Shown: positions 26,569 to 36,257 of the stretch, piece by piece
Numbering within the stretch: the first letter of the stretch is position 1
How the letters are laid out: every line of letters begins with the position of its first letter
Assembly: GCF_000176175.1 (NCBI RefSeq)
Contig: NZ_ACZP01000005.1
Location: 1-43,339, forward strand
DNA from: Vibrio furnissii CIP 102972
GTDB taxonomy: Bacteria > Pseudomonadota > Gammaproteobacteria > Enterobacterales > Vibrionaceae
Length of the DNA stretch: 43,339 nt
Direction: 5' to 3'
Notes under the pieces: model-generated
The model's input: only the letters and a program-made list of their open reading frames with translations
Told to the model about the DNA's origin: nothing
The model's database searches: none
Position numbers and translations under genes: made by a program

Positions 26569-29424
26569 ATGAGAAAACTTTGGTTTGGTGCTGTTTCTCT
26601 TATCGCCTTGTATGGCTGCTCATCCACATCGGCACCGGTGTCGCTTTTCTCCTCTCTGCCTTCCGGAGTGTCGCTGGTCGAAACCGTCGACGCACAACCG
26701 GGAAAAGTGATGATCCCGTATTCCAAATACCGTCTTGATAATGGGTTGACGGTGATTCTATCGCCGGATCACTCCGATCCGCTAGTGCATGTGGACGTGA
26801 CTTATCACGTGGGATCTGCCCGCGAAGTGGCCGGGAAATCGGGTTTCGCGCATTTCTTTGAGCACATGATGTTTCAAGGCTCAAAGCACGTTGGCGATCA
26901 GCAACATTTTCGCATTATCACCGAAGCGGGCGGGTCGCTGAATGGCACCACCAACCGCGACCGGACCAACTACTACGAAACCGTACCGTCGAATCAGTTG
27001 GAAAAAGTGTTGTGGTTGGAATCGGATCGCATGGGCTTTTTGCTCGATGCGGTATCGCAGCGTAAATTTGAAATTCAGCGCGATACGGTGAAAAACGAGC
27101 GCGCGCAAAACTACGACAACCGTCCGTATGGTTTGATCTGGGAGAAAATGGGTGAAGCCATGTACCCAGAAGGTCATCCGTATTCATGGCAAACTATTGG
27201 CTATGTTGACGATCTCGACCGAGTCGACGTGAATGATCTGAAAGCGTTTTTCCTCCGCTGGTATGGTCCGAACAATGCGGTGCTCACCATTGGTGGTGAC
27301 ATCGATGTGGATAAAACGCTGGCGTGGGTGAGCAAATACTTTGGCTCGATTCCACAAGGCCCTGAAGTCGACAATGCGCCCAAACAACCTGCTACCTTGA
27401 CCGAAGATCGCTTTGTGACGCTGCAAGATCGCATTCAGCAACCGATGGTGGTGATTGGTTGGCCAACGGCTTATCGCGGCGCAAGCGATCAGGCCTCACT
27501 GGATGCACTGGCCAAAGTGTTGGGCAGTGGTTCAAACAGCTTGTTGTATCAGAATCTGGTCAAAACACAAAAAGCGGTCGATGCCGGCGCGTTCCAAGAT
27601 TGTGCGGAATTGGCGTGTAATTTTTACGTTTATGCCATGGCGCCTTCGGGGGACAAAGCGCAGCTTCAACCGTTGTATCACGAGTTGATGCAGACGTTGC
27701 AACAGTTCAAACAGTCGGGTGTTGATAAAGCGCGCCTTGAGCAGATCACCGGCATGGCGGAAGCCAATGCGGTGTTTGCGCTGGAAAGCGTGCAAGGCAA
27801 AGTGACTCAACTGGCCAGTAACCAAACGTTCTACGGCCAACCGGATCGCATCGAAACGCAACTCGCGGAATTACGTGCAGTGTCGCCACAATCGGTGTCG
27901 CAGGCGTATCAGCGTTACCTTGAAGGGCAGCATAAAGTGACCTTGAGCGTCGTGCCGAAAGGTCAAACGCAACTGGCGGTTCAAGCGGATAACTTTACGC
28001 CGCCAGCACGCACCTTGCCGACGTATCATAAGATCAGCGACAGTGATCTTCATTATCGTGCAGTGAAGGACAATTTCGATCGTTCATTGATGCCGAAAGT
28101 GGCTGAAGCGGTGCAAGCACACATGCCACCGCTGTATGACATCTATTTCGACAATGGTGCAGAACTTCTCGGCACGCAGACCACCGAAACACCTACCGTG
28201 CTGGTCGAGATCAAGCTGCCTGCAGGGGAGCGCCATGTGGCACCGGGGAAAGAAGGATTGGCGAATCTGACGGCAGCCATGCTGGAAGAAGGGTCGACGA
28301 CGCGAACCGTTGAGCAGATTCAAGCCCAATTGGATCAATTGGGCTCGCAAGTGAGTGTCAGTGCCAATGCTTATTCAACCAGCGTTGTGATTTCGAGTTT
28401 GAAAAAGAACCTAGCCGAAACCATGGCTGTGGTTGAAGAAGTGCTGTTTAAACCCGGATTTCGAAAAGACGATTTCAACCGCATCAAACAGCAAATGATT
28501 CAAGGCACCGTGTATCAACACCAGCAACCAGGGTGGTTGGCTTCGCAAGCCACGCGTCAGGTGCTGTTCGGCGATTCGATTTTTGCGCGCGCCAGTGATG
28601 GGACGCAGGCATCCATTGCGGCGTTGACGCTCGAAGATGTGAAGCACTTCTATCACCAATACTACACACCGCATGGTGCGCAGATTGTGGTTGTGGGCGA
28701 CATCGGTAAACGGGACGTGCGTAAACAGCTGCAATTCTTTGCTCAGTGGCAAGGGGAAGCGTCTCCATTGCTGCGCCCGCAAGTGGTGCCGAATCTGACG
28801 GGGCAGAAAATCTACCTCGTTGATAAACCGGGAGCGCCGCAAACCATCGTCCGTTTGGTGCGTCGAGGTCTGCCGTTTGACGCGACTGGCGAGCTGTATT
28901 TAAGTCAACTGGCCAACTTTAACTTGGCCGGGAATTTCAACAGTCGCATCAACCAGAATCTGCGTGAAGATAAAGGCTACACCTACGGCGCCAGCAGTTA
29001 CTTTGCCAGCAATCGAGAAGTGGGGGCGATTGTGTTCAATGCGCAGGTACGCGCCGATGCCACAGTGCCTTCGATTGTCGAAATGGAAAAAGAGATGGAT
29101 CGATTTAGCCAGCAAGGGCTGACAAAAGAAGAGATGACGTTCTTGCGTTTGGCGGTGGGCCAGCAAGATGCGCTCAGTTATGAAACGCCATCACAGAAAG
29201 CGCAGCTCCTAAGTAGTATCCTGACTTACAGCTTGGATAAGGATTATCTGCAGCAGCGCAATGACATCGTCAAAAGCGTGGATAAGTCGACATTGGATGA
29301 ACTGGCCGCAAAATGGTTTGTGCCAACGGACTACCAAATCATTGTTGTGGGTGATGCCAAATCGCTCAAACCCCAACTAGAAAAGTTAACTATTCCCGTA
29401 GAAGAGCTTGAAATCATCCGCTAG
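26569..29424 (+). CDS. Large M16-family zinc peptidase, probable lipoprotein
   Basis: This 951-residue protein is a pitrilysin-family (M16) metallopeptidase. It has an N-terminal signal region with a lipobox-like ALYGC17, so it is probably a periplasmic lipoprotein, although Tyr at -2 is unusual. The first M16 half has the inverted zinc motif HFFEH (residues 95-99) and a downstream VKNERAQNYDN holding the third ligand Glu. The second half has LTAAM where a zinc motif would be, so it is not catalytic, but it keeps the Arg/Tyr-type GYTYGASSYF substrate segment near residue 805. The layout is that of two-domain bacterial M16 proteins. The substrate is unknown. It starts nine bases after yqaA, with AAGGAGAAG before the ATG. 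Confidence 0.93.
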   Translation: MRKLWFGAVSLIALYGCSSTSAPVSLFSSLPSGVSLVETVDAQPGKVMIPYSKYRLDNGLTVILSPDHSDPLVHVDVTYHVGSAREVAGKSGFAHFFEHMMFQGSKHVGDQQHFRIITEAGGSLNGTTNRDRTNYYETVPSNQLEKVLWLESDRMGFLLDAVSQRKFEIQRDTVKNERAQNYDNRPYGLIWEKMGEAMYPEGHPYSWQTIGYVDDLDRVDVNDLKAFFLRWYGPNNAVLTIGGDIDVDKTLAWVSKYFGSIPQGPEVDNAPKQPATLTEDRFVTLQDRIQQPMVVIGWPTAYRGASDQASLDALAKVLGSGSNSLLYQNLVKTQKAVDAGAFQDCAELACNFYVYAMAPSGDKAQLQPLYHELMQTLQQFKQSGVDKARLEQITGMAEANAVFALESVQGKVTQLASNQTFYGQPDRIETQLAELRAVSPQSVSQAYQRYLEGQHKVTLSVVPKGQTQLAVQADNFTPPARTLPTYHKISDSDLHYRAVKDNFDRSLMPKVAEAVQAHMPPLYDIYFDNGAELLGTQTTETPTVLVEIKLPAGERHVAPGKEGLANLTAAMLEEGSTTRTVEQIQAQLDQLGSQVSVSANAYSTSVVISSLKKNLAETMAVVEEVLFKPGFRKDDFNRIKQQMIQGTVYQHQQPGWLASQATRQVLFGDSIFARASDGTQASIAALTLEDVKHFYHQYYTPHGAQIVVVGDIGKRDVRKQLQFFAQWQGEASPLLRPQVVPNLTGQKIYLVDKPGAPQTIVRLVRRGLPFDATGELYLSQLANFNLAGNFNSRINQNLREDKGYTYGASSYFASNREVGAIVFNAQVRADATVPSIVEMEKEMDRFSQQGLTKEEMTFLRLAVGQQDALSYETPSQKAQLLSSILTYSLDKDYLQQRNDIVKSVDKSTLDELAAKWFVPTDYQIIVVGDAKSLKPQLEKLTIPVEELEIIR

Positions 29425-29438
29425 AGTACACATTAAAG

Positions 29439-29460
29439 AGGAGGCGAAGTTCCGCCTCCT
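29439..29460 (+). terminator. Hairpin downstream of the M16 peptidase gene
   Basis: An 8-bp GC-rich perfect stem (29439-29446 with 29453-29460) has a 6-base loop. It is not followed by a T run (GCTTCTATC), so it may be a weak terminator or an mRNA-stabilising 3' structure. Its left arm contains AGGAGG, but no start codon follows at a useful distance. Confidence 0.45.
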
Positions 29461-29525
29461 GCTTCTATCGTGGCGGGTTAAGCTCAGCTTCATTGGATTT
29501 ATAACATTTATAAGCGAATCTCATT

Positions 29526-31091
29526 TTGACTAATTTTGCCGCGCGACTTGAACGAGTTGCTCATCAACCTGAAGTGTTTCAACAGTTTGGCCGAGGTGTT
29601 GAACGTGAAACGCTGCGTTACACTCCTGAGGGGGCGATTGCCCAAACACCTCATCCAACCGCGCTGGGTTCGGCACTGACCAATCGCTGGATCACGACGG
29701 ATTTCGCTGAATCTCTGCTGGAGTTTATTACTCCGGTTTCGCATGATGTTCCGACGTTGATGTCGCAGTTGGCCGATATTCACCACTTTGCACAAAGCAA
29801 AATCGGTGAAGAAAAATTGTGGCCATTGTCGATGCCATGCTATGTCGGCAATGAAGATGATATCACGCTGGCTCAATACGGCTCGTCCAATTCTGGCCGC
29901 ATGAAAACCCTTTATCGTACCGGCCTGAAGCGTCGCTACGGTAGCCTGATGCAAATCATTTCTGGTGTTCATTTCAACTTTTCTTTCCCGGACTCATTTT
30001 GGGACGCCCTGTATGGTGAGCAATCAGAAGAACAACGTCAGGCCACTAAATCGGATGCCTATTTTGCGCTGATCCGCAACTATTACCGCTTTGGCTGGTT
30101 GATCCCTTATTTCTTTGGGGCGTCACCGGCATTGTGCTCGTCATTCATTCAAGGGCGTGAAACGTCGTTGGCGTTTGAGAACATCGGGCAGACCTTGTAT
30201 CTGCCGCATGCCACCTCTTTGCGTTTGAGTGATTTGGGTTACACCAACCACGCACAAAGCGTGCTTAAAATTGGATTTAATGGCATTGAGCAATACCTCG
30301 CCGGACTCAATGCGGCGATTCGCACCCCGTCTGACGAGTTTGCCGAGATTGGCGTGAAAGTGGCGGGTGAATACCGTCAGCTCAACAGTAATGTGCTGCA
30401 GATTGAGAATGAACTCTACGCGCCCATTCGTCCAAAACGTGTGGCGAAAAGTGGCGAGAAACCGTCTGAAGCGCTGGCGCGTGGCGGCGTGGAATACATT
30501 GAAGTACGCTCACTGGATGTGAACCCATTTAGTCCGATTGGCATCAGCGAGCAGCAAGTCCGCTTCCTCGATCTGTTCCTCACGTGGACAGCATTGACCG
30601 ATTCGGATCCAATGGACGATTGCGAACTGGCTTGCTGGCGTGATAACTGGAGCAAAGTGGTGCTGGAAGGGCGCAAGCCAGGGCTGGAGCTGCAAATTGG
30701 TTGTCATGGCGAGAAATTGTCGCTGCAAGCTTGGGCCAAACGCGTATTTGCTGATTTGTCTCTGATTGCTGAACTGATGGATTCCGTGCATGGCGGCAGT
30801 GCGTATCAGGATGTGTGTCGCGAGCTAGAAAGCTGGATCGATCATCCGGAACGGACGTTGTCAGCACAGACGTTGGCGCTAACCAAAGAACATGGCGGTC
30901 TTGGAAAAACGGGCTGCGCACTGGGCTTGAAATACCGCGAACAGAACTTGAACCATCAATACAAAGTGTACTCCGCGACGCTCATGGAAGAGGAAGTTGT
31001 GCGCTCGGTTGCCGCTCAGCAGCAGCTTGAGCAGCAAGACCAACAGAGCTTTGATGCGTTTCTTGAACACTACTTTGCCTATCTGAAATAA
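29526..31091 (+). CDS. gshA: Glutamate--cysteine ligase GshA
   Basis: GshA joins glutamate and cysteine in an ATP-dependent step, the first and rate-limiting step of glutathione synthesis. The 521-residue protein matches the proteobacterial GshA type: [12 protein letters not shown] near residue 16, [15 protein letters not shown] near residue 58, [14 protein letters not shown] near residue 141 and [12 protein letters not shown] near residue 325 are recognisable. The start codon is TTG at 29526, giving [11 protein letters not shown], which fits the family N-terminus. No ATG lies nearby in frame. E. coli gshA is also known to start with TTG. No strong ribosome binding site is visible, so translation is probably weak by design. 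The SLT gene follows after one base. Confidence 0.95.
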   Translation: MTNFAARLERVAHQPEVFQQFGRGVERETLRYTPEGAIAQTPHPTALGSALTNRWITTDFAESLLEFITPVSHDVPTLMSQLADIHHFAQSKIGEEKLWPLSMPCYVGNEDDITLAQYGSSNSGRMKTLYRTGLKRRYGSLMQIISGVHFNFSFPDSFWDALYGEQSEEQRQATKSDAYFALIRNYYRFGWLIPYFFGASPALCSSFIQGRETSLAFENIGQTLYLPHATSLRLSDLGYTNHAQSVLKIGFNGIEQYLAGLNAAIRTPSDEFAEIGVKVAGEYRQLNSNVLQIENELYAPIRPKRVAKSGEKPSEALARGGVEYIEVRSLDVNPFSPIGISEQQVRFLDLFLTWTALTDSDPMDDCELACWRDNWSKVVLEGRKPGLELQIGCHGEKLSLQAWAKRVFADLSLIAELMDSVHGGSAYQDVCRELESWIDHPERTLSAQTLALTKEHGGLGKTGCALGLKYREQNLNHQYKVYSATLMEEEVVRSVAAQQQLEQQDQQSFDAFLEHYFAYLK

Positions 31092-31092
31092 C

Positions 31093-31698
31093 ATGGCAAC
31101 AAAGGCGAAATGGCTTTCGGTGAGCACACTCCTGCTTTTGGCGGGGTGTGCGACCACACCACCAAGCCAACAAAGCAATCTGTGTGACATTTTTCGAGAA
31201 AAGCCGCAATGGTATGACGATGCGGTGGCGATGAATGACGCGTGGGGCACGCCGATTCAGATTGCGATGGCGATCATCAAGCAGGAGAGCAGTTTTCGCC
31301 ACGATGCCAAACCGCCCAAAGATTACCTATTAGGGTTTATTCCCTGGGGCCGAGTCAGCAGTGCGTATGGCTATGCGCAGGCGCAAGATCCTGCTTGGGA
31401 AGATTTTCAACGCGCGACCGACCACGGTGGCTCGCGAACCAATTTTGATGATTCGTTAATGTTTATTGGCTGGTATACCAGCGAAACACAAAAAACGCTT
31501 GGGATCTCGAAATGGGATACCTATCATCAATATCTCGCCTATCATGAAGGTCGAGGCGGCTTTAAGCGTAAAAGCTACCAGTCAAAACCGGCCTTGATCA
31601 AGGTGGCTCGTAAAGTCGAGCAACAGGCAAAAGACTATGGATGGCAGCTCAAACAGTGCCGTCAGGAATTAGAAGACAATCGAAGCTGGTTTTTCTGA
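31093..31698 (+). CDS. SLT-type transglycosylase-like lipoprotein
   Basis: This 201-residue protein starts with a signal peptide and lipobox LLLLAGC (Cys19), so it should be an envelope lipoprotein. Residues about 45-160 resemble a lytic transglycosylase SLT domain, with [11 protein letters not shown] holding the catalytic-type Glu65 followed by Ser-Ser, [17 protein letters not shown] matching the Gly-Tyr-Ala-Gln motif, and [16 protein letters not shown] near the end. It probably cleaves peptidoglycan glycan strands, but the exact family member is not clear. It starts one base after the gshA stop (31091), so it is likely translated with gshA. It is not present between gshA and luxS in E. coli. 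Confidence 0.82.
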   Translation: MATKAKWLSVSTLLLLAGCATTPPSQQSNLCDIFREKPQWYDDAVAMNDAWGTPIQIAMAIIKQESSFRHDAKPPKDYLLGFIPWGRVSSAYGYAQAQDPAWEDFQRATDHGGSRTNFDDSLMFIGWYTSETQKTLGISKWDTYHQYLAYHEGRGGFKRKSYQSKPALIKVARKVEQQAKDYGWQLKQCRQELEDNRSWFF

Positions 31699-31723
31699 AC
31701 TGGCATGCAATGGAGAAAGGACA

Positions 31724-32242
31724 ATGCCATTATTAGACAGTTTTACCGTCGACCACACTCGCATGAACGCACCGGCTGTGCGTGTTGCGAAAACCATGCA
31801 AACGCCGAAAGGCGACACCATTACGGTGTTTGACCTGCGTTTCACCATGCCAAACAAAGACATTCTGTCCGAGAAAGGGATTCATACGCTGGAGCATCTG
31901 TACGCTGGCTTTATGCGTGCGCACCTCAATGGCGCGAACGTGGAAATTATCGACATCTCGCCGATGGGATGTCGCACCGGGTTTTACATGAGCCTGATTG
32001 GTGCGCCAAGCGAAGAGCAAGTCGCCGCCGCTTGGTTGGCGTCGATGCAAGACGTATTGAGTGTCGAAAGCCAGGATCAAATTCCTGAGCTGAACGAATA
32101 CCAGTGCGGCACCGCAGCGATGCACTCCCTGAATGAAGCCAAAGCGATTGCTGAAACCGTGATTACCGCAGGCATTCAGGTCAACAAGAATGATGAACTG
32201 GCGTTGCCCGAATCGATGCTTAATGAGCTGAAAGTGCACTAA
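31724..32242 (+). CDS. luxS: S-ribosylhomocysteine lyase LuxS
   Basis: LuxS cleaves S-ribosylhomocysteine to homocysteine and DPD, the precursor of the AI-2 quorum-sensing signal. It thereby links the activated methyl cycle to quorum sensing. The 172-residue protein has the metal ligands His54 and His58 (HTLEH) and Cys128 (EYQCGT), plus the catalytic-region Cys83 in [12 protein letters not shown]. Length and sequence are typical of Vibrio LuxS. GAGAAAGG lies before the ATG. It is 25 bases after the SLT gene, and a strong bidirectional terminator follows. Confidence 0.98.
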   Translation: MPLLDSFTVDHTRMNAPAVRVAKTMQTPKGDTITVFDLRFTMPNKDILSEKGIHTLEHLYAGFMRAHLNGANVEIIDISPMGCRTGFYMSLIGAPSEEQVAAAWLASMQDVLSVESQDQIPELNEYQCGTAAMHSLNEAKAIAETVITAGIQVNKNDELALPESMLNELKVH

Positions 32243-32296
32243 AGCTGCGCGTAACGATTACTGAGCGTAACCATTGCGAGTGAAAATTCGAGTAAT

Positions 32297-32327
32297 AAAA
32301 AAGGCTTGGGATGACCAAGCCTTTTTT
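32297..32327. terminator. Bidirectional terminator between luxS and yfjD
   Basis: A 13-bp perfect inverted repeat (32297-32309 with 32315-32327) has a 5-base loop, six A on the left and six T on the right, between the convergent luxS and yfjD genes. Confidence 0.93.
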
Positions 32328-32348
32328 GTGGATGCTGAATGTGGGCGC

Positions 32349-33623
32349 TTACGCTTTCTTCGTTTTACGCGGGTAGACTCGAACCAGTTTGATGCGGTTT
32401 TCTTCGAGTTCGACGATCTCCATCGGATGACCAGCAACTTTGACACTCAGGTGACTGGCTGGAATTTCTTCCAGATGTTCCAAAATCAACCCGTTGAGTG
32501 TGCGAGGACCATCGGTCGGCAATTTCCACTTCAAGCTCTTGTTGATGTCACGGATGTTGGCACTGCCTTCCATCAGGAAACTGCCATCGCCTTGCGGGGT
32601 AATCTCTTCCGCTAAACTTGGCGCAATCGATGTGGTGAACTCGCCGACAATTTCTTCCAGAATGTCTTCTAGCGTGATGAGACCAATGATGTCGCCATAC
32701 TCGTCGACGATGAGGCCAATCCGCTCTTTATTGCGCTGGAACTTGAGCAATTGCACATTGAGTGGGGTACTTTCTGGAATGAAGTACACTTCATCGGCGG
32801 CCCGCAATAAGGTCTCTTTGGTGAATTCGTTTTTCTCCAACACGAAACGCGCAGCTTCACGCAGACGCAACATGCCAACCACTTCATCAATGTGATCGCG
32901 ATACAGCACCACGCGGCCATGTGGTGAGTGTGTTAGCTGACGCACAATGGATTTCCAGTCATCGTTGATGTTGATGCCGGTGATCTCGTTGCGGGGAATC
33001 ATGATGTCGTTCACGGTGACGTGTTCCAAATCGAGGATCGATAGCAACATGTCTTGGTGGCGACGTGGGATCAACCCACCGGCTTCATTCACCACCGTGC
33101 GTAGTTCTTCCGAGCTGAGCGGGTCATCGCCTCCGTGTTGCGCAGAGAGCCCCAGCAGGCGAATAAATCCATTGGTAATGAAGTTGACGAACACCACCAG
33201 TGGCGACAACACCTTCATCAAAATCGAGAGCAGGACGCTGCTGGCGTAAGAGACGCGTTCTGGATACAGCGCGGCCAGCGTTTTGGGCGTGACTTCGGCA
33301 AACACCAAAATCACTAAGGTGAGCACACCGGTGGCAATGGCCACGCCGATATCCCCGTACAGACGCATCCCCAAAATGGTCGCAATCGCCGACGCTAAAA
33401 TGTTAACGAGGTTATTACCGATCAGAATCAAGCCGATCAAACGGTCGGGGCGGCCAAGGAGTTTTTCAACGCGTTTGGCGCCTTTGTGTCCCGTGTTCGC
33501 CAAGTGTTTCAGGCGGTAGCGGTTCAGCGACATCATGCCGGTTTCTGAACCCGAGAAATAGGCGGAAATAATAATAAGACACGCGAGTAGCGCAAATAAG
33601 ATACCCGTTGATATGTCGTCCAA
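32349..33623 (-). CDS. yfjD: CNNM/HlyC-CorC family transporter (YfjD-like)
   Basis: This 424-residue protein has the layout of the CorB/CNNM group. A DUF21 membrane domain covers about 1-185 with three or four helices and SAYFSGSETGMMSLNRYRLKH near residue 20. It is followed by a CBS domain pair (about 200-325) with VNDIMIPRNEI and VDEYGDIIGLITLEDILEEIVGE (core DILEEIVGE), and then a CorC/HlyC domain to the end. Members are linked to magnesium efflux or ion homeostasis; I infer the same. It reads closely like E. coli YfjD. The start is TTG at 33623 (MDDISTGIL, matching the E. coli MEHISTTTL start), with AAGGA upstream and no in-frame ATG in place. It lies downstream of ypjD on the same strand. 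Confidence 0.93.
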   Translation of the reverse strand: MDDISTGILFALLACLIIISAYFSGSETGMMSLNRYRLKHLANTGHKGAKRVEKLLGRPDRLIGLILIGNNLVNILASAIATILGMRLYGDIGVAIATGVLTLVILVFAEVTPKTLAALYPERVSYASSVLLSILMKVLSPLVVFVNFITNGFIRLLGLSAQHGGDDPLSSEELRTVVNEAGGLIPRRHQDMLLSILDLEHVTVNDIMIPRNEITGININDDWKSIVRQLTHSPHGRVVLYRDHIDEVVGMLRLREAARFVLEKNEFTKETLLRAADEVYFIPESTPLNVQLLKFQRNKERIGLIVDEYGDIIGLITLEDILEEIVGEFTTSIAPSLAEEITPQGDGSFLMEGSANIRDINKSLKWKLPTDGPRTLNGLILEHLEEIPASHLSVKVAGHPMEIVELEENRIKLVRVYPRKTKKA

Positions 33624-33713
33624 AACGCTTGTTTTCCTTATAACAGTTTTCGGTAAATAAAGGCCTATCCCAGGCGGGGGTGTTCATGTCGATTCAGGTC
33701 TAATTCGTTGACC

Positions 33714-34508
33714 TTAGCGCAGAATAATCTCTCTGACAAATCGGCTGCCAAAGTACGCCAGCGTGAGCAAGGTTGCCCCGGCCACGGCGAACCAAGTGAC
33801 TTTACGTCCGCGCCAGCCTTTCTGATAGTGTCCCCACAACAAAATGGAATACACGACCCAAGCAATAAACGAGAGAATGCCTTTGTGCGCTTTGCCTTGG
33901 GCGAACATATCCTGAACGAACACAAAACCGGTGATCAGGGTGCCGGTGAGAAGCAGGTTACCGATCAAAATAATTTTGAACAGGTGACGTTCAACCATCA
34001 GCAAGGGCGGCAGGTTCGGGTTGATGGTAAGTCCTTTTTTCTTCTTTAACTTGTAATCCAACCAAGCCAGTTGCAAGGCGTACAACGCGCCAATCGACAA
34101 GGTAGAGTAGGAGAAGAGTGCTAAAGAAATATGAAACATCAGCTTGGGATCATTTTCCAGATGGGTCATGAACGTCCCAGGTAGAAACGCCGCCGCAGAG
34201 AGGTTAATGGCGGAGAAGCTGTACACCACCGGCAGCAGAAACCACAAACGCGCTTTGAACATCGCCACGCTCATGACCAGCGCAATGATAAAGCTGATCA
34301 GCGAGGCCACGTTCAGAATACTTAAGTTTTGACCGCTGCCATGCAAAATGAGGTCACTCAATAGCCAGGCATGAAAAAGCAGCGCCAGCGCGGCACTGAT
34401 AAATACCGTTTTAGCTTTGATCCCTGTTTGGTTGGCCAAGCCCGGTACGATCGTCGCGATGGACAGTGCATACAAGATGGCGGCAACGATAGCGATTAAG
34501 TTATCCAT
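33714..34508 (-). CDS. ypjD: CcsA-like inner membrane protein YpjD
   Basis: YpjD is a CcsA/CcmC-related membrane protein (cytochrome c assembly family fold) whose exact role is not settled. E. coli YpjD has been connected with cation or haem handling, and I do not claim either here. From the ATG at 34508 it has 264 residues and about eight transmembrane helices. The FHISLALFSYSTLSIGALYALQLAW region near residue 130 and a C-terminal AWVVYSILLWGHYQKGWRGRKVTWFAVAG region (core WVVYSILLWGHY) hold the family's aromatic/His residues. A GTG three codons earlier is a possible alternative start. It is divergent from ffh, as in E. coli, and upstream of yfjD by 90 bases. Confidence 0.88.
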   Translation of the reverse strand: MDNLIAIVAAILYALSIATIVPGLANQTGIKAKTVFISAALALLFHAWLLSDLILHGSGQNLSILNVASLISFIIALVMSVAMFKARLWFLLPVVYSFSAINLSAAAFLPGTFMTHLENDPKLMFHISLALFSYSTLSIGALYALQLAWLDYKLKKKKGLTINPNLPPLLMVERHLFKIILIGNLLLTGTLITGFVFVQDMFAQGKAHKGILSFIAWVVYSILLWGHYQKGWRGRKVTWFAVAGATLLTLAYFGSRFVREIILR

Positions 34509-34540
34509 GCTTCTCACATAAATGGTGATTGAAGTGGCGA

Positions 34541-34546
34541 ATTATA
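34541..34546 (-). promoter_or_regulatory. Possible -10 element of ypjD
   Basis: The minus strand reads TATAAT here, about 35 bases before the ypjD start. I see no good -35 element at 16-18 bases, so the call rests on the perfect -10 and its position. Confidence 0.35.
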
Positions 34547-34720
34547 CCCTGCATAACCCCAATGAGCTATGCCGGATCGTGATCGATTTCGAGAGTTGAG
34601 ATATCGCGATGAAGCCCAATCTAATAAAGAAACGTGGATGCAACCGCGCAATGGGTATGCCTATTCATTTGGCTAAGGTATACTCACCGATATGAATCGC
34701 CTTATCGCGAAGAGAAAAAG

Positions 34721-36100
34721 ATGTTTGAAAATTTAACGGATCGATTGTCCAAAACGCTGAAAAATATCAGCGGTAAAGGTCGTCTTACAGAAGACAACAT
34801 TAAAGAGACGTTACGCGAAGTGCGTATGGCGCTGCTGGAAGCAGACGTCGCGTTACCGGTCGTACGTGAATTTGTCAGCCGCGTCAAAGAGAAAGCGGTT
34901 GGTGTTGAAGTTTCGAAATCCCTGACACCTGGCCAGGAATTCATCAAGATCGTTCGCGGTGAACTTGAAGCGGTGATGGGGGAGTCGAATGAAGCGCTAA
35001 ACCTAGCGGCTCAGCCACCGGCCGTGATTCTGATGGCGGGTTTGCAGGGTGCGGGTAAAACCACATCGGTCGGCAAACTGTCAAAATTGCTGAAAGAGCG
35101 CGATAAGAAAAAAGTGCTGGTGGTTTCTGCCGACGTTTATCGCCCTGCGGCAATCAAACAGTTGGAAACCCTGGCGAACGATTTAGACGTGGATTTCTTC
35201 CCCTCTTCGCCGGATCAAAAACCCATTGATATTGCCAATGCAGCGATTGATCACGCGAAGAAAAAATTCTTTGACGTACTGATTGTCGATACCGCGGGTC
35301 GTCTGGCGATTGACGAGCAGATGATGGGCGAAATCCAAGATCTGCACAAAGCGATCAACCCAGTTGAAACGCTGTTTGTGGTCGATGCGATGACCGGTCA
35401 GGATGCGGCCAATACTGCGAAAGCGTTTGGCGACGCGCTGCCTTTAACCGGTGTGATTCTGACGAAAGTCGATGGTGACGCCCGTGGCGGTGCTGCGCTG
35501 TCTGTGCGTTATATCACGGGCAAACCGATCAAATTCCTTGGTGTGGGTGAGAAAACCGACGCCCTGGAACCATTCCACCCGGATCGCGTGGCGTCACGTA
35601 TTCTGGGCATGGGTGACGTTCTGTCGCTGATTGAAGATCTGCAACGCAATGTCGACCAAGAAAAAGCCGAGAAACTGGCGAAGAAATTCAAAGAGAAGAA
35701 AGGCTTCGATTTGGAAGACTTCCGCGAACAACTGGGCCAGATGCAAAACATGGGTGGCATGATGGGCATGTTGGATAAACTGCCGGGCATGTCGCAACTG
35801 CCATCGGACATCAAAGACAAAGTTGATGACCGCATGTTTAAGCAGATGGAAGCCATCATCAGCTCCATGACCATGAAAGAGCGCCAAAACCCCGACCTCA
35901 TCAAAGGCTCGCGTAAAAAACGCATTGCCGCTGGTTCAGGCACGCAAGTTCAAGACGTCAACCGCCTGCTGAAGCAATTTACGCAGATGCAGAAGATGAT
36001 GAAGAAAATGCAAAAAGGCGGCATGAAAGGCATGATGCGAAACATGCAAGGCATGATGGGCGGCGGTGGCGGCTTCGGCGGCGGATTTTTCGGTCGTTAA
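34721..36100 (+). CDS. ffh: Signal recognition particle GTPase Ffh
   Basis: Ffh binds 4.5S RNA and signal sequences of nascent membrane proteins and brings ribosomes to FtsY. From the ATG at 34721 the protein has 459 residues. It has an N domain (MFENLTDRLSKTLKNISGKG to about 90), a G domain with GLQGAGKTTSVGKL (G1), DVYRPAAIKQL, DTAGRLAID and TKVDGDARGGAAL, and a Met-rich M domain with many Met-Gly-Met and Lys-Met repeats ending GGGGGFGGGFFGR. An in-frame upstream extension to 34634 is unlikely, because AGAGAAAAAG directly before 34721 is the ribosome binding site. It is divergent from ypjD and followed by the rpsP operon. Confidence 0.97.
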   Translation: MFENLTDRLSKTLKNISGKGRLTEDNIKETLREVRMALLEADVALPVVREFVSRVKEKAVGVEVSKSLTPGQEFIKIVRGELEAVMGESNEALNLAAQPPAVILMAGLQGAGKTTSVGKLSKLLKERDKKKVLVVSADVYRPAAIKQLETLANDLDVDFFPSSPDQKPIDIANAAIDHAKKKFFDVLIVDTAGRLAIDEQMMGEIQDLHKAINPVETLFVVDAMTGQDAANTAKAFGDALPLTGVILTKVDGDARGGAALSVRYITGKPIKFLGVGEKTDALEPFHPDRVASRILGMGDVLSLIEDLQRNVDQEKAEKLAKKFKEKKGFDLEDFREQLGQMQNMGGMMGMLDKLPGMSQLPSDIKDKVDDRMFKQMEAIISSMTMKERQNPDLIKGSRKKRIAAGSGTQVQDVNRLLKQFTQMQKMMKKMQKGGMKGMMRNMQGMMGGGGGFGGGFFGR

Positions 36101-36205
36101 GCATGCAGGTGAGCACCGAAAGTTTTGATGACTAAGTTTTCAAACTGTTAACATGCTCACGGTAATTTGCCCCCACTTTTGGTGGTGAAAAAATAGCTAA
36201 AACCC

Positions 36206-36241
36206 TTGCAATGCCTCGGAATAAGAGTAAAATTCCGAGGC
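36206..36241 (+). promoter_or_regulatory. Dyad between ffh and rpsP: rpsP promoter or ffh terminator
   Basis: A perfect 10-bp inverted repeat (36213-36222 with 36232-36241) has a 9-base loop and is followed by TTTATTTT, so it can work as an ffh terminator. The same DNA contains TTGCAA (36206-36211), 16 bases, and TAAAAT (36228-36233), a promoter-like pair for rpsP. Both readings are possible, and the sequence alone does not decide. Confidence 0.55.
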
Positions 36242-36257
36242 TTTATTTTGGCACGAG

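Noticed and set aside
29439..29446. AGGAGG as a ribosome binding site for a small gene or for gshA.
   Set aside because: The motif is part of a hairpin 80 bases before gshA and no start codon lies within a useful distance.
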